From positions 3,472,001-3,536,000 of the forward strand of contig NZ_OY762229.1 in assembly GCF_963665355.1 (NCBI RefSeq): a stretch of 64,000 nt of DNA, written 5' to 3'. The stretch is from an uncultured Desulfobacter sp. (GTDB lineage: Bacteria; Desulfobacterota; Desulfobacteria; Desulfobacterales; Desulfobacteraceae). A program made the translations under genes and the position numbers. Under the pieces are notes generated by a model. That model saw only the letters and a list, made by a program, of their open reading frames with translations. It did not search any database and had not been told where the DNA came from. This document shows, piece by piece, positions 8,411-15,696 of this stretch (the first letter of the stretch is position 1; each line of letters opens with the position of its first letter).

Positions 8411-10084
8411 TTATTCGGTTGTTTTGCCTGCCAGGCGACTGGCCAGCAGTGTACATGCGTCGTCGGACAGGCATGTCGTGATCTCTTTGCCAAGGGTTTC
8501 TCCCATTAGGATCTCCTCATCCACCACCAGGGTGGCACCGGCCTGCAACAGGTCCTGGTAGTGCCTGTTATATCGGCATCGGGCGGCTATGGGCAAATCC
8601 GGGGCCAGTCGCTTCATATGCGTGATGATCTCCACGGCAATCCGTGCATCGGGAACAGTCACTACCCCCAGACACACCCGGCTTAGGCCTGCATGGTGCA
8701 GTATCTCTTCACTGGCGGCATCCCCTAAAAAAATCGGGACCTCTTCCTGTTGGGCAAATTGTCGCCCCTGGGGGTTAACATCAATGACAACAGGACTCAT
8801 GCCCTGGGCTTTTAATGTTGTGACCACCCGGCGTCCGGCAGGGCCAAGCCCCACAACCAGGACTTTTCGGTTTTCATCGGGCGGGAAGGCTATGTCATCA
8901 GTTTCAAGTCGGCGATTTTTTTTAAAGAACAGATTTATGAGCCTGTCGCTTAAAGGCAGCGCGGCTGTCACCATGTAAGGGGTGGCGAGCATAAGTAAAA
9001 TGGTCACGGCGATAATGTAGTCCATGGATGTCTGGTTTAAAAGCCCGCCGTCCATGGCTTCGCTGGCCAGAACAAATGAAAATTCTCCAATCTGACCCAG
9101 AACAATCCCCGTGGCCAGAGCATGTCGGCGGTCCACGCCAAGAAATCTTGTTATGCCGAAAATAATGCCTGCTTTGAGTAAAAAGATGGCCAGGGCCAGG
9201 GGAAATATAAGATGGATATGGGTGATGAACCAGAGCGGCTTGATAAACATGCCCACCGAAGCAAAGAACAGGGTTACCATCAGAATTTTCAATGATCCAA
9301 TGTCAGACCTCACCTGGGTGGCAAAGGGGGATTCGCCGATGAGCATTCCCGCTACAAAGGCGCCTAATGCCGGTGAAATTCCGGCCGTGTGGGCTGCCCA
9401 GGTGGCACCAAGCCCCGTGGCAACGGCAAATAAAACCGTCAGTTCGCGATTGGGGAAGACAAATCGGGACGAAAGCAGTTTGGGCACCAGATGATACAGC
9501 AGGATGTACAGTATCAGCACAAGCCCTGACACGGCGGCCGCAAGGTGAACAAGGTGTGTTCCCAGACCCGGGCCGCTGCTGCGGGGGACAAATAAGGAGA
9601 TCATGATGACCAGCGGGACAATGGCAATATCCTGGAACAAAAGTATGCCAAGGCTTGTCCTGCCGTGAATGGATTCCATCTGGGCTTTGTCCACCAGTAC
9701 TCTTAAGACAATGGTTGTGGAACTTAATGCCACAAGTGCGCCCAGTGTAAACGCCTGGGGAAGTTCCATAAAAAACAGTCCTGCCAGACAGACAGTGCCC
9801 ACGGTGAGGCTCACCTGGGAAGCCCCGCCTCCAAAGGCGATTTTGCCCATGCGTTTAAGTTGTTTGAAGGAAAACTCCAGGCCGATGGAAAACAGCAGCA
9901 AGGAGACGCCGATTTCCGCCAAGTTGCTGATCATTGTGGTGTCATTGATCAAGAGTCTTGCTGCCACCCCGGCAAAAATATAGCCGATAATTGGGCTTTG
10001 TCTGAATTTTTGGGCAAGGCCTCCCAGGATGAATGCCATGCCGAAAACAGATACCAATTCCATTAAAACAAACCAAATATCCAT
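8411..10084 (-). CDS. CPA2-family cation:proton antiporter with RCK/TrkA-N domain (KefB/C-like)
   Basis: Inner-membrane monovalent cation (K+ or Na+)/proton antiporter, about 557 residues. Residues 1-385 hold about 12 membrane segments with family text such as FRQSPIIGYIFAGV, LLFSIGLEFSFKQLKRMG and GISPALGAFVAGMLIGESPF. Residues 410-530 form a cytoplasmic TrkA-N nucleotide-binding domain (KVLVVGLGPAGRRVVTTLKA, then FLGDAASEEILHHAGLSRV). ATG at 10084 has GGGAG about 13 bases upstream and opens at the first membrane helix; a longer start at 10141 looks unlikely. It converges on nadB. The lack of a KefF/KefG-type partner means glutathione gating cannot be assumed. Confidence 0.9.
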   Translation of the reverse strand: MDIWFVLMELVSVFGMAFILGGLAQKFRQSPIIGYIFAGVAARLLINDTTMISNLAEIGVSLLLFSIGLEFSFKQLKRMGKIAFGGGASQVSLTVGTVCLAGLFFMELPQAFTLGALVALSSTTIVLRVLVDKAQMESIHGRTSLGILLFQDIAIVPLVIMISLFVPRSSGPGLGTHLVHLAAAVSGLVLILYILLYHLVPKLLSSRFVFPNRELTVLFAVATGLGATWAAHTAGISPALGAFVAGMLIGESPFATQVRSDIGSLKILMVTLFFASVGMFIKPLWFITHIHLIFPLALAIFLLKAGIIFGITRFLGVDRRHALATGIVLGQIGEFSFVLASEAMDGGLLNQTSMDYIIAVTILLMLATPYMVTAALPLSDRLINLFFKKNRRLETDDIAFPPDENRKVLVVGLGPAGRRVVTTLKAQGMSPVVIDVNPQGRQFAQQEEVPIFLGDAASEEILHHAGLSRVCLGVVTVPDARIAVEIITHMKRLAPDLPIAARCRYNRHYQDLLQAGATLVVDEEILMGETLGKEITTCLSDDACTLLASRLAGKTTE

Positions 10085-10301
10085 GAAAAACAGACTCCCT
10101 GCTGTTTTGATATTGTTAACTTTCACATGCAAAAGATACATACCAAAAAAAATAAAAAATAGGAAAGCCGGAATGAATTGTTAAATTTTTTGTTTATCTG
10201 GCCCCATCCCCTGAAGGGTTCTAAGTCGCTGATTTTAACATCGGGTTTTCACGATTATGCTGCGATATGGAGTGAAAAGAAAATGTTCGCTTTGATCTGA
10301 T

Positions 10302-10400
10302 TTTTATATGCAACTCTCTGTAGACTAAACAGATTTTCCAGACTTCGTCGGGGATTGAGTATAGCCGTTGATATGCCGGACCAGTCCATGGCCGTTACAG
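10302..10400 (+). repeat. Two-hairpin intergenic element, copy A (family 1)
   Basis: Most divergent of five copies. It lies in the 466-bp gap between the antiporter and khpA, which otherwise holds no gene. The first hairpin is TCTGT...ACAGA. The second closes with GGATTG and CAGTCC, where the other copies have GGGCTG and CAGCCC; the G-C to A-T change is compensatory. It ends with TGGCCGTTA, like the TGGCTGTTAT of other copies. Confidence 0.75.
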
Positions 10401-10550
10401 GGAATTTTGAACCTATTGCAAATAGGGCTTGTGATTATAGTCAGTTATGATATTCTATATGAAATTTTCGACAAAGTCAGCCCTATACAGTTACATGTTG
10501 TAGCGTAAGCATCTTATTCTATTGTCATTTTGGCTAAAGGAGAACCGTTA

Positions 10551-10781
10551 ATGAAAGAGTTGATTACACTTATGGCGAAAGCGCTGGTTGATGATCCTGA
10601 AAAGGTTGACGTACAAGAAATCAAAGCCCAGCAGACCCTTGTGCTGGAACTGCGGGTGGCTAAGGAGGACCTTGGGAAAGTGATCGGCAGAAAAGGCCGC
10701 ACAGCCCAGGCCATGCGAACCATTCTTGCCTGTGCCTCTGCAAAGGAGCAGAAAAGAGTTATTCTGGAGATCGTCGAATAG
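10551..10781 (+). CDS. khpA: KH-domain RNA-binding protein KhpA (YlqC family)
   Basis: A small cytoplasmic RNA-binding protein of 76 residues built from a single KH domain. The GxxG loop is visible as GKVIGRKGRTAQAMRTIL, preceded by ELRVAKEDL. The ATG at 10551 has AAAGGAGAA nine bases upstream; a TTG at 10530 is less likely. KhpA binds many RNAs and, with KhpB/Jag, affects cell division in Gram-positive bacteria. In many genomes it sits between rpsP and rimM; here neither gene is adjacent and it stands alone, followed by a strong hairpin. Confidence 0.9.
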   Translation: MKELITLMAKALVDDPEKVDVQEIKAQQTLVLELRVAKEDLGKVIGRKGRTAQAMRTILACASAKEQKRVILEIVE

Positions 10782-10833
10782 AACTTATAATGGTCGTACT
10801 TTGAGTCTATTTCATAAATGACATGGAAACAGT

Positions 10834-10859
10834 CCAGGACCGCCGGTTGGCGGTCCTGG
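10834..10859. terminator. Strong hairpin after khpA
   Basis: Perfect 11-bp stem CCAGGACCGCC / GGCGGTCCTGG with a GGTT loop, 53 bp after the khpA stop and 33 bp after the leftward DUF3124 gene's stop. No T-run follows on either strand, so termination efficiency is uncertain; it could serve both convergent genes. Confidence 0.55.
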
Positions 10860-10891
10860 AATCTAATCAGGAGAAATGCGCGATTGGGGTA

Positions 10892-11383
10892 TCATGGCAA
10901 GGGGATAAGAGCCTGACCCCGGGACGTAAAAGAGGATCTTGAACCGATCATTATGGTTTCCAGAATCGGGGGATTCACTGGATTTTCTGATTTCCATTCA
11001 ACAATGAAATTAGCCCCGGATCCTCCGGCCGTATCGTCATAGTCCACGACATAGCGAATGGATTCAAGGGGTCTGAGGGAAATGGGTGCGGGAAGGTAAT
11101 TTTTTAATAGCATGCCTTTGGTGTCGTAGTAGTCCACAGATACGATCTCAATGCCGTGGTCCATCTCTGTATTGCGAATACTCAACGTTACGGTTAGAAG
11201 CGAATGGGTCTGCCTGTTGCCCGTGTAAATATGTGAATATGCCGGGACATACACCTTTTGCCCCCTTGAACGGGTTAATTTTTCCTGACTAAACGCAGTA
11301 TTTGCTGTACACAATACGAGTCCGCCCAATAACAATCCAATCAGTAAATTCGGGTAATTCACTATATGTTCATTCCTTTTCAT
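10892..11383 (-). CDS. DUF3124 family exported protein
   Basis: A 163-residue protein with a cleavable or anchoring N-terminal segment (LLIGLLLGGLVLCTANTAFS) followed by a DUF3124-like domain: KVYVPAYSHIYTGNR, LTVTLSIRNTE, VDYYDTKGMLLKNYL and PLPLESI-like text, ending GSNFIVEW-type. The pattern suggests an extracytoplasmic beta-sandwich. The function of DUF3124 is unknown. It is transcribed alone, convergent with khpA and divergent from the efflux pump gene, with 248 bp between starts. Confidence 0.8.
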   Translation of the reverse strand: MKRNEHIVNYPNLLIGLLLGGLVLCTANTAFSQEKLTRSRGQKVYVPAYSHIYTGNRQTHSLLTVTLSIRNTEMDHGIEIVSVDYYDTKGMLLKNYLPAPISLRPLESIRYVVDYDDTAGGSGANFIVEWKSENPVNPPILETIMIGSRSSFTSRGQALIPLP

Positions 11384-11572
11384 CTTTTATAAATTCCCTT
11401 CGTGAAAAATAGTTGGAAGCAGGTTTATCGTTTCCTCGGATTGACCAAGGTTAGCGTAAATTTGTGCATTTTTGCAAGTCTGGCTGATAAATCTTAAGTC
11501 TGGTTTTTTGCTGTGTTTGTATTTCTTGTTGAAATAAAAAGAAATTTGTCATAAATTGTCCAACTTTTTATG

Positions 11573-11599
11573 GACAGCATCATGGCATCTGATGCTGTC
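11573..11599. promoter_or_regulatory. Perfect inverted repeat upstream of the Bcr-type pump
   Basis: Arms GACAGCATCA and TGATGCTGTC (10 bp, perfect) flank a 7-base centre. Only six bases downstream is a 12-bp palindrome TGATAATTATCA (11605-11616). Both lie within 60 bp of the pump's ATG, which fits an operator or a leader hairpin. No neighbouring regulator gene is present to assign it to. Confidence 0.5.
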
Positions 11600-11631
11600 A
11601 CCGGTGATAATTATCAAAAGTGATAATATAA

Positions 11632-12810
11632 ATGAAGACCAATACATTAAAAATGATGTGCCTTCTGGCGCTTCTGGCGGCTTTTCCTCCGTTATCAACG
11701 GATATGTATCTTCCGGCGTTACCTTTGCTGCAAAAGATCTGGCAGCGGCCTATGTCCGTGGTGAACCTCACCCTGAGCGGATTTTTCATCGGATTCTGCG
11801 TCAGTATGCTGCTGTACGGGCCCTTGTCAGATAAATACGGCCGAAAACCTTTGCTTATGGCGGGAATCATAATCTATATAATCGCAAGCTTTGTGAGCGG
11901 GTTTGTGGACGATATTTACCAGCTCATCGTCCTGAGAGTTCTCCAGGGTGTCGGGGCATCATCGGGCGTGGTGATCTCCATGGCCATTACCAAGGACCTG
12001 TATGAAGGCCAGCAAAGACAACGCATCCTTGCCTATATGGCAGTGATCATGGCCCTGGCACCCATGCTGGCACCGGTGATTGGCGGGGTGATCATGACCT
12101 GGCTCTCCTGGAACTGGGTGTTTTTTGCCCAGGCTGCCATGGGGATCATTGCATTGGGCGGCGTACTCTGGTTAAAGGAGACTGTGCAGGCCCCCGAGAA
12201 TGTGAGCATTTTTCAGACCATGGGACTGTATCTGAAATTGTTTGGCAATCTACGGTATATCGGGCTGGTTCTGCTTTTTTCGATTATTGTCCTGCCCCAT
12301 TTCTCTTTTATCGGATCGGCGTCAACCATTTACATTTCCCGTTTTGGTACTTCGGAACAGGTGTTCAGTTATTTTTTCGCATTCAATGCCGGCGCCATCA
12401 TGGCTGGATCTTTTATATGCACCAGGATTCAAAGACGCATGGCTTCCCAGAAAATTGTGACCATCGGCTTTGCCGGGATACTGATCGCAGGGCTGTTAAT
12501 GCATGCCGACCTTGTTCCAGGTCCCTGGGGACTTGCCCTGCCCATGGCCATGGCCTCTTTTTTCTTTGGGTTAAGCCGGCCTCCAAGCAATCACCTGGTC
12601 CTTCAGCAGGTTGACCAGGGGGCGGGCACAGCCTCGTCCCTGATGATTTTTCTCTATTTTATTGTGGCGGCATTTGCCATGTGGTTTATCTCCCTGGACT
12701 GGGCCGACACGATCCACGTGATTGCCCGTCTGGCTATTTTTTCCGGTCTTTTTGTTCTGGCTGTCTGGATACCCATGGTGAAAAAACTCAATCTGAATGC
12801 CGACAGATAG
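11632..12810 (+). CDS. Bcr/CflA-type MFS drug efflux transporter
   Basis: Inner-membrane drug:proton antiporter, 392 residues with about 12 membrane helices. Family signatures are PPLSTDMYLPALPLLQ near residue 20 (the STDMYLPALP motif of Bcr/CflA), then LYGPLSDKYGRKPLLMAG (MFS motif A), LRVLQGVGASSGVVISMAI (motif B) and MALAPMLAPVIGGVI (motif C). Members export bicyclomycin, chloramphenicol or sulfonamides, but the substrate cannot be deduced here. The ATG at 11632 lacks a clear ribosome site. It is a single gene with palindromes in front of it. Confidence 0.9.
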   Translation: MKTNTLKMMCLLALLAAFPPLSTDMYLPALPLLQKIWQRPMSVVNLTLSGFFIGFCVSMLLYGPLSDKYGRKPLLMAGIIIYIIASFVSGFVDDIYQLIVLRVLQGVGASSGVVISMAITKDLYEGQQRQRILAYMAVIMALAPMLAPVIGGVIMTWLSWNWVFFAQAAMGIIALGGVLWLKETVQAPENVSIFQTMGLYLKLFGNLRYIGLVLLFSIIVLPHFSFIGSASTIYISRFGTSEQVFSYFFAFNAGAIMAGSFICTRIQRRMASQKIVTIGFAGILIAGLLMHADLVPGPWGLALPMAMASFFFGLSRPPSNHLVLQQVDQGAGTASSLMIFLYFIVAAFAMWFISLDWADTIHVIARLAIFSGLFVLAVWIPMVKKLNLNADR

Positions 12811-12879
12811 GTTAGGGTTTTGCATGAGACTTTTTTCATTTTTTTTAGGGGACCTCTTTTTTGCGCCAGGGCACATCTC

Positions 12880-13420
12880 ATGATATATGAATTGGCCGAA
12901 GTGTTGCAATAGCATGACCCGTATGGGGCCGAAGCTGTTCCGGGAGAGGTGATGAAGGATAAATTCGGTCTGTCAGCACAGGGGAAAAATGATCCCCTGG
13001 TGCAGTTCGATCAACTGGCACTTTCCGGGATCTCCTGCGATCTTTTGAAACAGGAGGCAGAAGTCGGACTTGTGGCCCTGCACAAGGCACAGGTTAAAGT
13101 TGAGCGAGACAAAAAAGACCGGATGGATCTGTTTGCCGCCATTGAGCAGGCCCTGAAACCCGGTGAAAATGCCGGAGAAAAGAGCTCGAATGCCGACGCG
13201 CTGCAGCCCAAACAGGATGGAGAGGCCTTAAGGCCTTGGGTGCACGCGTGGTTATGAAATCGCCAATTACCTGACCCAGACAGGTAATATCGATGTAAAA
13301 AGAGTTTTTGTAACTGAGCCTGATCCTGTTGCTGAAAAGGACGAAAACAGTGCCAGGATCAAAGCGACGTTTAATCTGAAATATGAGTTACACCTTCCGG
13401 GTACCGAATCCATCCGGTAA
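12880..13420 (+). pseudogene. Broken gene of unknown family (in-frame TAG and a frameshift)
   Basis: This stretch carries coding-like sequence in two frames. From ATG 12880 the frame reads ten codons, meets TAG at 12910-12912, then continues as about 115 residues rich in K, E and D (residue text such as FDQLALSGISCDLLKQEAEV and AQVKVERDKKDRMDLFAAIE) to a stop near 13257. A second frame, open from about 13232, gives YEIANYLTQTGNIDVKRVFV and ends at TAA 13418, 21 bp before the LUD gene. I do not recognise the family. Alternatives are a short real gene from 12952 (start near a GGAGAGGTG site) plus a separate remnant, or sequencing errors. Confidence 0.5.
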
Positions 13421-13440
13421 TCCCCGGAAAAGGAGAACCA

Positions 13441-14094
13441 ATGGAAAATCCAATAGATAATTACTGGAAGCTCAAGCTGGAATCAGTAAAGCAACGTCTT
13501 GAAGGCAACAGGTTTGAGGTTTATATCGCCGATTCTTCTGAAGAGGCCAAAAATATCGCCTTGAAGACCATTATCCCTCCTCTTGGGGCGAAAACCCTTT
13601 CCTGGGGCGGGTCTGTATCCTTTGTGTCCACGGGTCTTTTCCATGCCCTCAAGGACAACCCCGATTTTGAGGTGATAAACACCTTTGATCAAAGCCTGTC
13701 CCCGGAGCAAAAGTTTGAACTGAGAAGACGTTCCCTCATGGCGGACCTGTTTATCACCGGGACCAACGCCATTACCGAAGAGGGGCAGCTGGTCAACCTG
13801 GATATGATCGGCAACCGGGTGGCGGCCATCATGTGGGGACCTAAAACCGTGCTGCTCATCGTGGGGCGTAACAAGATCTGCCCTAATATCGAGGACGCCA
13901 TGTGCCGGGTCAAAAATTATGCGGCGCCTGTGAACTGCATGAAGCTTGACAAGAAAACACCCTGTGCCAAAGCAGGTTTTTGCCACGATTGTTCAAGCCC
14001 GGACAGAATCTGTAATTATTGGACCATTACAGAGAAATCCTTTGAGAAGGGACGCATAAAGATCATACTCGTCAACGAGGCGCTCGGCTTTTAG
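13441..14094 (+). CDS. LUD-domain protein (LutC/YkgG-related)
   Basis: A 217-residue cytoplasmic protein of the LUD (lactate utilisation, formerly DUF162) family. It shows the family fold text: TLSWGGSVSFVSTGLFHALK, ADLFITGTNAITEEGQLVNL, DMIGNRVAAIMWGPKTVLLI and GRNKICPNIEDAMCRVKNYA. The C-terminus adds a cysteine cluster (CAKAGFCHDCSSPDRICNY) that could bind metal; this is typical of stand-alone anaerobe members. Clear AAAGGAGAA site before ATG. lutA/lutB-type Fe-S partners are absent, so a role in lactate oxidation cannot be claimed. It converges on dinB with a 3-bp gap. Confidence 0.88.
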   Translation: MENPIDNYWKLKLESVKQRLEGNRFEVYIADSSEEAKNIALKTIIPPLGAKTLSWGGSVSFVSTGLFHALKDNPDFEVINTFDQSLSPEQKFELRRRSLMADLFITGTNAITEEGQLVNLDMIGNRVAAIMWGPKTVLLIVGRNKICPNIEDAMCRVKNYAAPVNCMKLDKKTPCAKAGFCHDCSSPDRICNYWTITEKSFEKGRIKIILVNEALGF

Positions 14095-14097
14095 GTT

Positions 14098-15570
14098 TTA
14101 ATACCGGATCTTAAAATCTGTCAATGCCGGATCCACTGGAACCGTTCGGGTGCTCACATCCTTGACCTCTGAAAAGGTGGCACCCTTTCGGCACCAGGCC
14201 AGCATCTGTTGAACATTGCCCTGTTCACCCTGGAACAGGGCCTGGACCGATCCGTCGGGCATATTTCTGACATAGCCTGATAATCCTCTGGTCTGGGCCT
14301 CCCGGTGGGTTTCATGCCTGAAACATACACCCTGAACCCTGCCTGTAATGGTTACTTCCACAGCATAAAACGGATTCACTTTTTGGTCTCCTATGTATTT
14401 TGTTGAAGTTTTATAATTATTCAGATTCGCCTTATTCAGGGCATTGGGACCGAATTTGGCAAGCACCGAATCCATGGCCTGGTCCACAATTTCCCATTGC
14501 CTGTTATTTGTCTGGTTTTTATCGGTGAACAAAGACAGTTGCACGGGCGTTTGACGGTCCTGGAATTCAGATACTCCGACACCCACCAGGCGAATTTTTT
14601 TTGTAATAGTCAAGTTGTCATATAGTGATACGGCCTGGTCAAAAAGAGCATTGGATGATGAGATCCATGTGTCAAGGGTTTTGCTACGGGTAATCTGGGA
14701 AAAGTCGGAAAATTTCAGCTTAATGCTGACCTTTCTGCATCTTTGATTATAGGCCCGCAGTTCATTTCCCACCCTGTGGGCCTGGGCAAGAAGCAAAGAT
14801 TTCACTTCCCGGGGATCGGAAATGTCCTGGGACAAGGTCACCTCGCCGGATATGGATTTGCGGGGTCTTTCCGGTTCGATGGGGGTGGGATCAATGCCCC
14901 GGGCCAGTTGGAACAGCCTTTGTCCGAAACTGCCGAATTTATTTTTTAACAGGGCCAGATCGAACTTTGCCACATCGCCCAGGGTTTCAATATGAAGATT
15001 TTTCATCTGCTCCAGGGCCCTTGCACCCACCCCGGGCACCTTGCTGATGGGAAGGGTTTCAATGGTTTTCGGCATGGCCTCGGGATGGATAATGGTCAGC
15101 CCGTCGGGCTTGTTCATATCCGATGCGATTTTTGCCAGGAACCGGACCGGTGCCCCGCCCACAGAACAGGTCAGGGCCAGGTGATTGAAAATTTCAGTTT
15201 TAATTTTTTGGGCGGCTTGTTCAGCTGATCCGATCAATTTTTCACACCCGGCGATGTCCAAAAAAGCTTCATCAATGGAAACCGGTTCCACCAAAGGGGA
15301 AAACTGTCTCAGGATCGTCATGATTTTTCTTGAATCCCGGGCATATTTTTCCCGGCTGCCCGGCTGGATAATGATATGGGGGCAAAGCTGTCTGGCCTGG
15401 AATACGGGCATGGCTGAATGGATGCCGAATTTGCGTGCCTCGTAACTGGCTGCTGATACGACACTTCGGCCGGAATGACCTGCCACGATAACGGGTTTAC
15501 CCCGAAGGCCCGGGTTGTCCCGCTGTTCCACTGATGCAAAAAAGGCATCCATGTCCACATGGAGGATCAT
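14098..15570 (-). CDS. dinB: DNA polymerase IV fused to a C-terminal acylphosphatase domain
   Basis: A 490-residue protein. Residues 1-350 are a Y-family polymerase that copies past DNA lesions: HVDMDAFFASVEQRD with the catalytic aspartates, VVSAASYEARKFGI, PVSIDEAFLDIAG with the SIDE motif, the thumb helix-hairpin-helix (ISKVPGVGARALEQMKNL) and a little finger (RKVSIKLKFSDFSQITRS). About residues 400-490 are an acylphosphatase: GRVQGVCFRHETHREAQTRG with the phosphate-binding loop and catalytic Arg, and LSGYVRNMPDGSVQALFQGE with the catalytic Asn. The linker (NYKTSTKYIGDQK) is short and there is no stop or frameshift between the parts. ATG 15570 starts the standard Pol IV N-terminus; an in-frame start at 15621 would add 17 residues. 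Pol IV is usually about 350-400 residues. Confidence 0.93.
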   Translation of the reverse strand: MILHVDMDAFFASVEQRDNPGLRGKPVIVAGHSGRSVVSAASYEARKFGIHSAMPVFQARQLCPHIIIQPGSREKYARDSRKIMTILRQFSPLVEPVSIDEAFLDIAGCEKLIGSAEQAAQKIKTEIFNHLALTCSVGGAPVRFLAKIASDMNKPDGLTIIHPEAMPKTIETLPISKVPGVGARALEQMKNLHIETLGDVAKFDLALLKNKFGSFGQRLFQLARGIDPTPIEPERPRKSISGEVTLSQDISDPREVKSLLLAQAHRVGNELRAYNQRCRKVSIKLKFSDFSQITRSKTLDTWISSSNALFDQAVSLYDNLTITKKIRLVGVGVSEFQDRQTPVQLSLFTDKNQTNNRQWEIVDQAMDSVLAKFGPNALNKANLNNYKTSTKYIGDQKVNPFYAVEVTITGRVQGVCFRHETHREAQTRGLSGYVRNMPDGSVQALFQGEQGNVQQMLAWCRKGATFSEVKDVSTRTVPVDPALTDFKIRY

Positions 15571-15696
15571 AAGAGACAAAAAAACTCCTGTTGGTCGGTT
15601 TAAATCTTGGATCAGATCCAAAATTGCTGTATTGTTTTACTTTTTTGGCAAATGCTGTCAAGGATTGATTAAATCTTTTTAAATCAGGGTGTAAAA

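Noticed and set aside
12910-12912. Pyrrolysine codon
   Set aside because: The frame also breaks near 13230 and no methylamine methyltransferase features are present, so decay is a simpler explanation.
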